Positions 12,630 to 24,934 of a DNA stretch of 64,000 bases are shown here, piece by piece. The notes under the pieces were generated by a model. That model saw only the letters and a list, made by a program, of their open reading frames with translations. It did no database searches and was not told the origin of the DNA. The position numbers were made by a program, and so were the translations under genes. This DNA is from Lichtheimia corymbifera B2541 (lineage: Eukaryota > Mucoromycota > Mucoromycetes > Mucorales > Lichtheimiaceae). How positions within the stretch are numbered: the stretch's first letter is position 1; each line of letters starts with the position of its first letter. The stretch is taken from positions 186,001 through 250,000 of the forward strand of contig JNEU01000987.1 in NCBI GenBank assembly GCA_000697475.1, read 5' to 3'.

Positions 12630-14782
12630 ATGACCCTTTTGACACGCCGTTCCTTTTTGTCATTGTTATTTTTCTGTATTGCTGCAAGTCATGTTGCATT
12701 ATGTGTCCCATCTTTTGGTAACGTATAATTTTGCTCTCTCTCTTGTTTATAGTTTGGTCTTATATTTATCGGTGTATCTATGTAGAGAAAAGACATCTAA
12801 TGCCAAGACAGCAAGAAAAGGATGGTGGTAGTGGTAGTGGTGATGCTGTCACCACAGGCGATTATTATTATACACAGCCATCATGGGAAGAAGGATATGG
12901 TGATGATGACGATGGCACAGCTTCAGACACTGGCAACGCATCAGCAGCTACACCTACGAACGATCCTGGATCGAGCGGTACTGATGGTGGTGGATCCATG
13001 TCGACAACAGCACCAGCATCGGATGATAATAACAGTGGTTGGTACTCTCCGACAGCGGGTGCTTCAAGTAACACCATCGATAATGGACAACAACAACCCA
13101 CCTCATCCGATACTGCAGCAGCATCACCTACACCATCAGCATCCGATAACAACCAACCACCATCATCATCGAGTGAGAGTGATCAATCAATTGTACCAGC
13201 AGCAGCAGCACCTTCTACATCATCGGATGAGCAACAACAACAACAAGATACCACCACCACTGATATCCCACCTACGAGTACAACCGATCCAGCTGATGCT
13301 ACTACGATGAGCAACAATGATCAAGCTACAACATCATCGAATAACGATGCTGCTACTACAGCAACAACCTCCTTTTCAGTGACTTCATCCACAGCTACAC
13401 CTTCCTTGGTATTAGGCTCACACGAGTGTGCTTCTGATACCCATGCTGTCAATGGTGAATGTCCCTCTGATTATTTTTGCAATGCTGCTACACATGCCTG
13501 TGTTCAGCTCTTGGCCAACGGTGATCAATGTTTTGAAGATTTCCAATGCAGCTCATCTTTTTGTGTGGATGGCACGTGTAATGATCAGCCTTCAAAAGAG
13601 GGTGCAAAATTATCGGGTGGACAAATTGCTGGTGTTACTATTGGATCTGTGGCCGGTGCTGTTGTATTGATCGGTGCATTTATGTTTTGCATGAAGAGAC
13701 GTCGTCGTGGTGGAAATAACAGCGGCAGCCGTGCTCGCAAGTTTGAACAAATCCGTGCTCAAGATGATGCTGAGGCCGATGTCAATATGGTGGAACGTGG
13801 TGATGGTGGTGTTCGTGACTCTAAATACAACATGTTGACCTCCTTAATGCAACGAGCTAGTGGTGGTGGTCAGACCATGTCGTATGGCAATGTGGGTGCG
13901 GATGCAGCACCTCCAGCAGCTATGGCACAAGAACAACAGCAGCCTTATAATACCATGATGGCAGTACCAACAGCACCAAACAACCATCGAGAATCCAAAG
14001 TTCAAGAACCTGCCATGGATCAATGTGCCTATGAAGCTCAACAATATTATGGCAGTCTTGCCACGGATGTGGAACCCTCTTCACCTGCCCCTGGTGCTAA
14101 TCCACAACACAAGAGTTGGATGACGACAGGATCGGCTATTGATCCTCATGTTGTAGAACGACCTCCTACGACCTTGGTACGCGATTCAACCCTCAACAAC
14201 TTGCATGCACCTTTATTCCATGTCACTGGTCCTGCTGATCCCAATACTGTGCCTGCAGGTGGTGAAGCTCACGTGCCCACAATTCCACCTCCGCCATCCT
14301 CTTCCACGGAAGGTGCCGAATTAGATGCTTTTCAAAGCAGACGATCCAGCTGGTTACTTAAAGAAATTGCTGAACGATGGCGACAAGGTTCATCCTCAGG
14401 TGCACGTTCATCCGCTATTGCAGCACCTCACGTTGGTGGTGATTCTCATCCAAATAATACTGGAGCACCCTTATGGGATGATGGTCTTAATGTCCCAGGT
14501 AAAAGAAGTAGCAGCTTGAGCAATGCAAGTACAAGTCTACACAATCCATTCCGCAGTAGCAGCTTGATGGATGGCAGTGTGAGTGACCAAAGTACCATTA
14601 CACCAGACCATCGTCGCACGGATAGCATGATTTCCACTTTGAGGATGCCACCTCTTGTACGAGAACCGGATGCTTGGACTGTAGAAGATAGTATGTCATT
14701 AACTAGTGATCCTACCACCACCACTACGACGGCTAGTAGTAATCCACAACATCATCAACAACCACCTCCATCATCCTCTTAA
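12630..14782 (+). CDS. Secreted/anchored Ser/Thr-rich single-pass membrane protein with Cys-rich knot
   Basis: Two exons, 12630-12717 and 12786-14782, with a 68-nt intron, give 694 aa. The first exon supplies a signal peptide (MTLLTRRSFLSLLFFCIAAS), and the join creates SFEKRHL, a dibasic Kex2-type site. Starting instead in the second exon would leave an extracellular domain without a signal, so I prefer this model. Order: a low-complexity Ser/Thr/Gln/Pro region (likely O-glycosylated), a Cys-rich block of about 60 residues (HECASDTHAVNGECPSDYFC ... CFEDFQCSSSFCVDGTC), one membrane segment (GGQIAGVTIGSVAGAVVLIGAF) followed by the stop-transfer run KRRRRGG, and a long cytoplasmic tail with Ser/Pro-rich, possibly phosphorylated stretches. 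The plan resembles fungal wall-stress sensors, but the Cys block is not WSC or Mid2-like by eye. Function unknown. Confidence 0.75.
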
Positions 14783-15267
14783 TGCATTATCGATTAGATA
14801 AAAAACAATAACAATGTATCATATATATCTTTGGGCAGGCACCTTGTAGCAGTAATAAAAAACAAGAGGTCGGAATGTCTTTTCCATGTTGACACGTGGG
14901 TAGACATCCGCCCCAGGTTTAGACTTGTAGCACGAGACATGCGATGCATGCGTGGCGAAGTGAAGCATTCCATTGAGGACGTTTTTATTTCTGCCAAAAG
15001 ATGAGCCATTGTGTGCACACACCTTTCAAATATAAAATGATGTCTATGAACCATGTGGATTTGAAACCAATACGGAGCATGAGACATTGAAGCATGATTA
15101 TTGAAGGAGGAGAAGGAACGCCATGTTGTTGTTTACATAACAGCAGCGAGGATCTCATTTTAATGAAGCTCTTTCAAGGTGTGTATGTGCGTGTGTGTTT
15201 TTCTCTATTTGCAAGTCCGTTATGATCAACAAAAGGATGGTTGAGTAATTGAATGTGTGGTGTTGTT

Positions 15268-15431
15268 GTATCCACTTTTTTTTTCCTCTCCCGTCCTCGC
15301 TTAGTATTTTGTGTTCCTCTTTTCCTCCCCTTCCTTTCTCCAACTCCTTCTTTTTTTCACACTCTCTCTTTTTTCTTTTTTCCCTCTCTCTCTCTCTCTC
15401 TTTTCCTTTTCTTTTGACGCTGAGCTGTCAT
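15268..15431 (+). promoter_or_regulatory. Pyrimidine-rich leader of the casein kinase gene
   Basis: An almost uninterrupted C/T tract of about 150 bp ends a few bases before the ATG at 15433. CT-rich tracts directly upstream of start codons are common in highly expressed fungal genes; a transcription start inside the tract is inferred. Confidence 0.5.
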
Positions 15432-15432
15432 C

Positions 15433-16684
15433 ATGTCCATTGAAAGTGTTACGCGGATAGGCAACAAATACAAGTTAGGCAAAAAGATTGGTGCAGGTTC
15501 ATTTGGCGAGATTTACCTGGGTACATTGACCACCTTCCTCCCCTTGTTCAATGGACGAAAACTGACTTTATGATAATAGGATCCAACTTGTCTACGAATG
15601 AAGATGTCGCCATCAAGATGGAAAGCATGCGTGCGCCTCATCCGCAGCTCGAATATGAAGCGAGAGTGTATAAAACGTTAGCTGGTGGCGTGGGTATCCC
15701 ATTTGCTCGGTGGTACGGCAAAGAAGGCGACTACAACGTATTGGTGATGGATTTGCTGGGACCCTCTATCGAAGACCTTTTCAACTTTTGCAAACGACGA
15801 TTTTCACTCAAAACAGTGCTGTTGTTGGCAGATCAATTGGTAAAAATATGGGGGATATGATTGGGAGTATCATGGGAGAGAGAGATTAACACAAGCATAT
15901 CATAGTTGTCACGTATCGAATACGTTCACAGCAAAGGATTCATTCATCGTGATATCAAACCAGACAACTTTCTGATGGGTGTGGGCAAACGAGGCAATCA
16001 AGTCAACATGATCGATTTCGGCTTGGCTAAACGATTCCGTGATCCACGCACCAATGCACATATACCCTATCGAGAGAATAAGAATTTGACGGGTACCCCA
16101 CGCTATGCTAGTGTCAATACCCATCTTGGCATAGGTAAGTGAGATGAGGAGGATATCCTTGGGATGGGTTGACTGATTGACCACTCTTATCATAGAACAA
16201 TCGCGACGTGATGATTTGGAATCTTTGGGATACATTTTAATCTACTTTTGCCGTGGATCGCTTCCTTGGCAAGGCATTCGAGCACGCACCAAGAAAGAAA
16301 AGTATGACAAGATCATGGAGAAAAAGATGACCACCCCTGCCGATGCCTTGTGTCGAGCTCTTCATCAGGAATTCACCATCTATCTCAACTATGTACGATC
16401 ATTGCGATTCGATGATAAGCCAGATTACAGCTATCTACGCAAACTATTCCGTGATTTGTTTGTACGTGAAGGATTTCAATATGACTATGTATTCGATTGG
16501 ACGGTGCGTAAGATGCAGCAAGAAAAGAACAAGGAGCAACAACAACCAGCATCATCGTCTGCTCTTCAAGATTCAAAGAATCATCATCATCACCATCATC
16601 GACGCATGACTCCTGCTTTGCCACGTACCAACAACAACAATAGTAATCATCATTTAGCAGCACAACAACAAGCGGCGAATGCCC

Positions 16685-16716
<32 letters not shown>

Positions 16717-17233
16717 GCAGCCGCACAACAACAACAGCAGCCATTGTATGCTACGAATGAATACTCTGGATTAGGATATGCCTCTGGTAAGTGCATTGAC
16801 ATGCCCACCATGCATTTATTTGCTTGTCCTCCATTTCTTCCTTTGCCTTTGCCTTTTCCTCTTCCTCCTCCTTCTTCTTCCTATCGTTATCAATGCACAG
16901 AGAGTGAACCACCTCATCTTAGGAGCTCGTGGCTTACGAATCCCACCACCCACAACAACAACGACCAACAACCATCATCAGCAGCAGCCAACAGCCGTAG
17001 CCACCGCCAACGCACCAGCAGGTACCATCCCTACTACCAATCACCCAGATGATTATCCATTGGCTTATGATCAACAACAATACATGCATCATCAACGTGC
17101 TGCTGCTCCTCCTTTTTATGCGAATACCATGCGACCATCCCCAGCTGCAGCCGCCGCTGCAGCCGCTGCTGCACAACAATCAGCCGCGCCACCTTATCCC
17201 ATGATGAATCCTTCAAGACTATACGACGATTAA
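15433..17233 (+). CDS. Casein kinase I (CK1 delta/epsilon, Hrr25/Hhp1-like)
   Basis: Five exons: 15433-15520, 15580-15839, 15906-16134, 16196-16786, 16923-17233, with four introns of 59-136 nt, give 492 aa. The kinase domain fills residues 10-290: Gly loop IGAGSFGE (19-26), catalytic VAIK Lys42, HRDIKPDN (130-137), DFG (153-155) and the CK1-specific GTPRYAS and SRRDDLES stretches. The tail is low complexity: a His run, an Ala/Gln tract from repeated GCA/CAA codons, and a second Ala tract near the end. The final exon uses the acceptor at 16921-16922; an AG 22 bases upstream would give a shorter frame ending at 17052. CK1 phosphorylates many proteins in DNA repair, vesicle traffic, endocytosis and clock control. 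It runs convergently towards rpb2, with 334 bp between. Confidence 0.93.
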
Positions 17234-17567
17234 TTTCTTCGCATCCTCAACACACATATATACACACACACGCACTTCATCTCATCCCATTCAACACATA
17301 TCACCACCCGCTTTTGGAATCAACTTTAGGTTTTCTTTCTTCCTAATTTGCGTATAATTCATCTACCCCATGTGCTTTCTCTCTCTCTGTGTTAAACAAA
17401 AGAAGACCAATATGTATGTTCAACAACGGTGTATGTTCAAATGTAAAAAAGAAAAAAGAGGGGGATAACATGTGTGTGTACGAGTTAATGTGTGTCTTGA
17501 CGGGAAAATAAAAAGGGATGGGATGGTAAAAGAGGACAAGGAAAAAAAATGCAATAGGTGGTTTTTT

Positions 17568-20500
17568 TTATGCGTCGACAAACATGCGTGGGGCAATGTT
17601 CATAGCCATGAGTTCCTGGAAGAGAAGTTTGCATGCATAGGGAATGTGGATAGCTGACACACGTGTCTTGTTCTTGCAAGCTTGACATTCGAAATGATTA
17701 CGCTTGAGGTTGGCAATAGCCATCAAACCACAGATATCACACACGTGGACACGGTATGCATCCGATGCATCATATAAACGTTCCTGGATTCACATAGGTA
17801 TATAAATAAATCATCCCATCCTCCAATCCATAGACACACAACATACCTTTAAGAATTGAGCCACACCATGACTAATCATACAATCACGCTCCATTTCACC
17901 GAAACGCAAACCACCATCACGTGAACGACCTTCCACAGGTTGACGCGTAAGAATCTGAACAGGACCACGGGCACGACTATGGATCTTGTCATCCACCATG
18001 TGCTTAAGACGTTGGTAATAAGTGGGACCCATAAACACTTGAGCCATCAACTTGCGACCTGTGAATCCATTATACATGACTTCGAAACCACGTTGCTGGA
18101 ATCCTTGTTCTGCCAAAGCCTGAGAAATCGCTTCCACAGTGACTTCAGTGAATGGCGTGGCATCACCTTCATTGCCGGTCAGCGTAGACACCTTGCCCAA
18201 TAAACATTCAATCAAGTGACCAATAGTCATACGAGAAGGAATAGCGTGTGGATTGATAATCAAATCGGGTGTAATACCCTCTGCAGTGAATGGGAAATCT
18301 TCTTGACGATACGTCATACCAATGGTACCCTTTTGACCGTGACGCGAAGCAAACTTGTCACCAATTTGTGGAACACGGGTGGATCGTACGCGGACCTTTA
18401 CAAACTTGAGACCATCCTGGTTGGTCGTCAGCATGACTTGATCCACAATACCCGTTTCAGTGGATCGCAGAGGGGTGGATGTATCACGCTTGGTATGGGA
18501 TTCAAGACGCTGACCCAATTCCTCGGAATCTTGTGGGATGGGTGCTGTTTTGCCGATAATGATATCATCGCCAGAGACACGCGTGCCAGGTGCAATCAAA
18601 CCATCATCATCCAATTTCTCATACGTGCCGTGCTTGAGACGTGTAGTCGATTCACGTGTTGGCTTTTCAAATTCCTCCATAAACATGATACCCGTCTTCT
18701 TTTCGGCATCCATGTAGGTACGGTAGAACAAGGAACGGAAGAGACCACGATCAATAGCACTCTGGTTCATAATCACCGAATCTTCTTGGTTGTAACCAGA
18801 ATAACAAAGAATAGCAACAATCGCATTTTGACCAGCAGGGAGCTCACGGAAACGCAAGTATTCCATAGATCGTGTCGTTGTCAATGGCTTTTGAGGATAG
18901 TACAAGATATTGGCCAATGTATCCATACGAATCTGGTACGAGGTCAAGTAGACGCCCATAGCTTGTTTACCCATAGCAGATTGATACGTGTTACGAGGTG
19001 ACTAGAAGAAACACAAAATGAATAACATGTTTTGAAAACAACTTTTTTTTTTTCATGCTTACCTGGTTGTGATCAGGGAAAGGAATAATACTGGCACAAA
19101 TACCCAAGATCATGCTAGGATGAATTTCACAATGGGTCCAAGTATGAGAATAGCCACCACGTTGACTCTTGACGCGAGCTGCAAGATCACGTTCAGGTTG
19201 CAAAGGTGCTCCGAATTCCATTGTTTCACGTGACTCTGCCAAATCCTCGGGTGTCATACAAATCATGGCCGTTTCCTCTTCAGCAGCGTCGAGATATTCA
19301 ATGATACCATCTTGAATAAGATTCTGCCATCCGTAACCATCTTCAGGATTCTGCAATCTTTCTACATGCTGCTTGTTCAATACAAGACGCTGAGTCTCAT
19401 CCACCAAGAACAAGGGACGGCAACAACGGCCTGCATCGGTATAGATTCTCAATTCCTTTTCACGGATATCACGCACAATCGAGACTTCAGGTGAAATATC
19501 CACGGAACGACGCATTTGACGCAACGAGTAGATAAGCTCTCCAGGATCACGATGCACACCGACCCAAACACCATTGACAAAGATCTTGGTAGCGGATGGG
19601 ATACTGGTAGGTGCCAACTCCATCAAGTTCTCCATACCCCATTCTTCCAAGAATTCGAGCAAAGGATTTGCTGCGGAACCGACAGAGATGTAAGACATGA
19701 GAGCGAGGTTCTTGACAAGACCACATGCTTGACCTTCAGGCGTTTCAGCAGGACATACGAGACCCCAGTGAGTATTGTGCAATTGACGCGGCTTGGCAAG
19801 CTTGCCATCACGACCAATAGGTGTATTGCAACGACGCAAATGGGACAAGGTGGAAGCAAACGTGTATCGATTGAGCACTTGGGACACACCGGCACGACTT
19901 TGCATGGCCTTTTTCTGATCACCCCAGTTACCCGTAGCCAAAGAGTACTTGAGACCATTGGTGATGGTATTGCTCTTGACAGCCAGTGTCAAGTTGAATT
20001 CACGTCCTGACTCGATACACTTTTGCAAGTACTTTGAGACATCCTTGGTCAATTTGCGGAAGAGCAATCGGAAAAGACCTGCCATCAAGGGACCTGCCAA
20101 ATCCATACGCTTCTTGCCATAGTGATCACGATCATCCAATTCTCTTCGCTCCAATGCTGCCAATAATAAACGGTGAATCATGTAACCGAAAAAGTAGGCC
20201 TTGCGCGTCTCATTGCGATACTCCGTGCCGACGTGAGGAAGTAACTCTTTTTGTAAAATCTCGGTCGCATACTTGATACGCTTCTCACGTGTAGCACCCA
20301 CAGTGGAACCACGCTTGCCAATGTAATCCAATGCAATATCCTGGTCCTGAATCACGAATGCTTCCTCAATCGATGGCTTCAACATCTCCAACATTTCATA
20401 ATCGTTTTGGTCATAGCAAATATGGGATAAGACGTCTCGATCAGATACTTGGCCCAAGGCACGGAACACCACGACAATAGGAATATCAGCACGAATATAG

Positions 20501-21606
20501 GGTAAAGTAGCACGAATGGATTGACCACTGGATCCACGTTCAGCTGTCGATCGTAACATTTTGATATAAAGAGGGGAAGCCTGCTTGGAACCACGTTCAG
20601 GTGCAGATCGGATTTCAGCTGTGTATTGGACATTGGAAGGAGGTGCTTTGGCAAACACATAGACGGTATTGGTGGCCATACGTTCTTGAGCAATCAACAC
20701 CTTTTCTGATCCATTGATGACAAAGTAACCACCCATATCAAACGAACATTCACCCAGTTCGTGTACTTGTGTCTCCGGCATGTCGTGTAAGATACAATAA
20801 GACGATCGTAACATGATAGGGACTTTGCCAATAAACACCTTGTTCTTGACGGGTGCTGCTTCTCCTCCACTTTCATCCACAAATTGCTCATTGATGTTCT
20901 TGATTGGATTGTCAGGATCCTGAGGTACGGCCACCTGTGTTCGTTTGCTCATATCCACATACAATGGTGATGCATATCTAAAACCATCATCATTATGAGT
21001 CCCCTGTTTACCTACCATCACCCTCTTGAAAGAACTTACGTTAAATTGCGAATACGAGCTTCGTGTGGAAACATGGGTGCTGTGCTACCATCAGCTTCAG
21101 TCATTGTAGGTTTTGACAGGTAGATTTGACCGAAATCAATAATGTAACGTTTCTAAAAAAGATCGTCAATCCATTGGTCTCTGTCACAGTGTGTTCGCTC
21201 GCGTCTTACAGTGACATCGCCATCACCACCAACATGCTGTAACACCAGTGTAGGATTCTCGTCCACGAGCTCTTGCATGGTATTTTGAACGAATTCATCA
21301 AACGAGTCGAGCTGCTGACGCACCAAACCCTTTTCTTCGAAAAACGAGCTGATCACGGTCCAGCAATCTTCTTGACTAGAGCAAGATCGTTAGCTCAAGT
21401 CCCAATGCGCGTCGTGTTGCTGATTTTGCTTACGTGATATCCTCATCCTGCATTGCCATTCCCTCCATCATTTCTTCACCCGGTGCATAGTAGTCTGATA
21501 TGAATAAAAGCAGTTGAGTGAACAAGGACTCTGGATCTGTCTTTTTTGAAGAGAAAAACTAACCAGACTGCGCCATGGAATAGTTGTCATCGTAAATGGC
21601 AGCCAT
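17568..21606 (-). CDS. rpb2: RNA polymerase II second-largest subunit Rpb2
   Basis: Seven exons in minus order: 21564-21606, 21434-21494, 21210-21375, 21040-21152, 19063-20977, 17847-19001, 17568-17783. All six introns are 57-70 nt GT-AG and all phases agree, giving 1222 aa, close to the 1224 aa of yeast Rpb2. Landmarks: QEDSVIMNQ (from 838), the active-site [12 protein letters not shown] (980-991), and the C-terminal zinc site with Cys at 1166, 1169, 1184 and 1187 (CDIC ... CQAC). The protein forms the lobe, fork and wall of the polymerase II core opposite Rpb1 and makes all mRNA. No frameshift or missing motif is seen. It is the best locus in the window for placing the organism on a tree. 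Confidence 0.97.
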
Positions 21607-22828
21607 AGTGTTACTGTTGTATGGGGATTGGTGTGTTGTGCTGATGCTGTTTATTCAGAATGAGAAAAAAGTGGACGATTCGAATAGTAGAGAGAGAGAT
21701 ATATAATATATACACACACAAGTGAAAAGGGCCGAAGAAAGCAAAGGTGTGAACGTAACTTGAGCCGGCTGGGTTCTTGTAATGCTCCCCTCCTCTCCCA
21801 TCCCGCCGCCCTCTCCACCCAACCACTCATCACGCCTATCTGTGACTTACAAACATGGCCAATCTGCCTTTTGGGTTGACAAATTGACCACATCCCTCTG
21901 TCTCTGATGTGAGACATCACGTGCACAGTATATGAAATAGCCCTCTCATCTGGTTGCTAGGATACTTGCATCCTTATGAAATGATACCAATACACGTCAT
22001 CTGTATTAATCTCGCTTGAATAAAAGAACGCTTCAAGTCGTCCCACCGCTATTCACCGCATGGTTCATTTTGTCACATAGAGCAAAAGTGGGAGTTGTTT
22101 GTTAACAATGGGTCGTGGTGTATGTATCACCCAATGTTGGTTTCAGGTTATAGAGATGTATTATGCTTCACACATCATGATGGGTTGTCGGCCTCTTCAA
22201 GTAGACACAGGCATATGTATAGTGATAGCTCCCCATTCCAAAGCGTTTCTTGAATAGTCATCCACTGCACGTGTACCAGTTTATACTATTGTAAGTTGAC
22301 CAGCAAACCATCGCAGTAGCCAATCATGGATGCATGTGAATCACACAACCCCCTCCAGCCTTGACAACTCCCTTTTTGTATGCCAATTTAATTACGGACA
22401 ATCCCGATATTGTCTCATCACTTATAAAAGAGAAGTCATATAGCGCTATCTGTAACGCGAGGCATGTTGATTACAACAAAGATAGTGTCTATACCTTCAG
22501 AGAGTTGATATGATGTATGGCCAAGCCTGTAATAGTGGTATATCCCAGTTAAGAAACTCTAGTGTATTCTTGCGCGTCAAAGATGCAAGGGCGTGCCTTT
22601 AATTCCGTGGGAACTATGCACGTCGAGATAAATTGTCACTTGAGAAATCACCAAGCTGCGCAACGTGACATATTCAATCATTGGCACCTTGGATATGAGA
22701 AGCCATGGATGTGTTACGGATCTCTTTACAGCAGCTTGATCCAGCGAACATCCTGATGTTACTATATGCACTCGCTTTTTTCATCTAAAAAAAGCTAACA
22801 TTGCAGACACATGTGATATGAATGCTCT
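21607..22828. other. Intergenic between rpb2 and the secreted-protein locus
   Basis: The first 150 bp upstream of rpb2 contains AT- and GA-rich runs expected of its promoter. From about 22240 the sequence (tcatccactgcac, catgttgaccagc-like runs) is related to 23670-23760 and, more weakly, to 27395-27500, marking the left edge of the triplicated unit. No gene is seen. Confidence 0.5.
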
Positions 22829-22836
22829 TATAAAAG
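22829..22836 (+). promoter_or_regulatory. TATA box of secreted-protein gene 1
   Basis: TATAAAAG lies 66 bp before the upstream ATG at 22902. Equivalent TATAAAAAG at 24872 and TATAAAAA at 28795 sit 55-84 bp before the start codons of the two related genes, and the leaders share cattcatc/tatcatcaact-like words, so the promoter was copied with the genes. Confidence 0.65.
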
Positions 22837-22901
22837 GTGGCCCATTCATCAACGAAACCAACGCTATCATTTTATCATCAACTCATTCCTCTTTTTTCAA
22901 A

Positions 22902-23303
22902 ATGATGCCTCATGTTGCTCTGGTCGTCTTTTTGGCGTTGGTCCTCTTGATGGCTAGCACTAGTCATGCTATTCCAACAAGTGCGAAGCGTGGTGACGGC
23001 GATGGCTCTGAATTCCATGGTCAAGGAAAACGTGATGTGCAAGATACATGCCCTAAACCCGATCGTATTCTTCAAACCCTGTGGGATGATCTATCCTATG
23101 GCCCGGATGACTGGGGCTGTGAAAAAGGATATTGCTGGTCAAGATGTGCTGGTGCAGGCAGAGCTGCTAAGAGCTTCATTAACCTTTACGAATGGTGCTA
23201 CACAACCAAAGGAAGCTCGCAAGATCGAAACTATGTTACCTGTGACAAAAAAGAAGATTGTTGCTCAACCTGGAGCTGTGGAGGACCATGTGCAGCTATC
23301 TAA
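22902..23303 (+). CDS. Small secreted 10-cysteine protein 1 (CWSRC/EWCYTT family)
   Basis: 133 aa from the ATG at 22902 (22905 is an alternative, one codon later). The in-frame extension to 22818 overlaps the TATA box and is rejected. Signal peptide MMPHVALVVFLALVLLMASTSHA, a short pro region ending in a dibasic GKRDV site, then a compact domain with GCEKGYCWSRCAG, YEWCYTTKG, CDKKEDCC and a C-terminal CGGPCAAI. Ten cysteines in the mature domain indicate up to five disulfides. It is clearly paralogous to 24935-25360. From memory, similar CW-x2-C ... EWCYTT domains occur in other fungi and in arthropods, with no established function. A single exon, likely secreted through the Kex2 pathway. Confidence 0.85.
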   Translation: MMPHVALVVFLALVLLMASTSHAIPTSAKRGDGDGSEFHGQGKRDVQDTCPKPDRILQTLWDDLSYGPDDWGCEKGYCWSRCAGAGRAAKSFINLYEWCYTTKGSSQDRNYVTCDKKEDCCSTWSCGGPCAAI

Positions 23304-24871
23304 CGTTACAATCATATCGTTGAAAATAAACTATATACTTTCATCCTCCCTTTCCAATCACAATAATGATGTCGATTATATCACTTGTACGTTCCATTTA
23401 TCATGATACATAACAAATGAGGAAATCCACGCCAATGCTATGTAATAGTTAACGAGAAGGTTGTACATTGATTCGTAAAAAAATGTTAACGTGCACTCAA
23501 GGGTTGCTATACGTGTGCCATTATCTTTTTGCTCGGAATGTCATATTTTCATTCAGCAATACCATCTCTGATGTAAGAATCTAAACATGAATCATCCCTA
23601 TCATTGCATATACACTTGCGTGTCTATGACAATACCTATTTAAGGAACAGCAAGTAGCAATCCTTTGGGCTGTCATCCACTGCACATGCACCAGGGATCC
23701 AGCTTTTTCTTAGTTTTATGTTATTGCATGTTGACCAACCACAGCAGCAGTAACCAATGATCCATGATCAATGACTCTGAGAACGTCAATGATGTAGGTC
23801 AACTTTCCCCCCCTTGAGACTTAACGACTCCCTAATGCATACGGGATTTTCGTCATGCATCTAGTAAACAAAAACGGAAATGTGATCTCAAGGTGGCAGT
23901 ATCCGAACCAGCAACGCCCATAGCCCTTGCCTCCTGTAGTAAATGAAAGCCATTGCAAGGCATACTTTCAAGTACATGACAGAGACGTGGATGGGCAAGG
24001 TAAAGACACGATGGCTGTGTCACAGCGTGTCAAGTAATTGAGAAAATGACGGCTTCTATTTGATACGTTGAAAAACAACGGGGTGGTTGCAGCAAGGAAA
24101 TCGCACACACAAACCATATTCGCGGCAAGCAACACATGATTCCTTTCATCCTTCGCAAATGATCCGCAATTTTGAGACGTTGAGCTGCAGTAATGTTTTG
24201 TATGTACATACTAAACATGGAAAGAGATCTTATTTAGATATCAACGTTGACAACAACAAATCACCACATCGCGTGTCAGATCTCGTCATCGGATGTGGTA
24301 TGAACATGACGATTAACATTCTCATGAGGCTAGCAGTCAGGTTTATTGTGAATGGCCACCACTGCACCGGCCTATGGTCAAGATTATAGTAGGAGTAAGG
24401 TGTCTACGAATCGAAAAACCTGGGTGCACCTTGGGCGTAATATGCATATGACCGCCACTTGAGAACGCAATGTACAAGCTGCAACATTCGTTAAGAGGCT
24501 TCTCGCCATAAGTTATCATCGTTTGTTGTTCGCTTTTACAAGGCTTGTAGAAAAAGTTATTCCAGACCTCATATTTCACTGTCGAAACCACTAAGATTGG
24601 GTCGTGGAGGGGAAGGAGTGGACGTGATAAATACCAAGATGATGTTATTCGCCAAACTTATGCTACATGGATACTGCTGTGCGACATCAACAAACGAAGC
24701 AACATAGCATTACATGCTCAAAGATCAGCATTGGACATATCGGTAGCTGTCGCGTCTAGTTGTTAAAGACTTACGCATTTACTTTGCATCTTCTAAGGAG
24801 AAATCCATCATTGCATATCTGTGACCAACAAGACGTAAGATAAAACAGAGATTGGACTGGCAAAATTTCTT
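23304..24871. repeat. Duplicated upstream region of secreted-protein gene 2
   Basis: No gene is supported. 24080-24600 is related to 27850-28340 (shared cattttgagacgttga and ttagatatcaacg words), and 23640-23770 to 22240-22350, showing that the duplication unit includes about 1.3-1.5 kb upstream of the secreted-protein gene. Confidence 0.55.
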
Positions 24872-24934
24872 TATAAAAAGGGTCCCCCATTCATTAACTG
24901 CAATACTATCATCAATCCATTCTCCCTTTCAAAA

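Noticed and set aside
12731..12800. Start of the Ser/Thr-rich membrane protein at a TTG (12731) or the ATG at 12800
   Set aside because: Neither gives a signal peptide; the 12630-12717 exon does and joins in phase through a 68-nt intron.
16196..17052. Alternative end of casein kinase I at 17052 using the acceptor at 16899-16900
   Set aside because: The frame reached from acceptor 16921-16922 is longer, Gln/Ala/Pro-rich like the preceding tail, and ends in a normal [10 protein letters not shown] terminus. Alternative splicing cannot be excluded.
18216..20010. Long plus-strand open frames (261 and 164 codons) inside rpb2
   Set aside because: They are antisense shadows of the conserved rpb2 coding exons.
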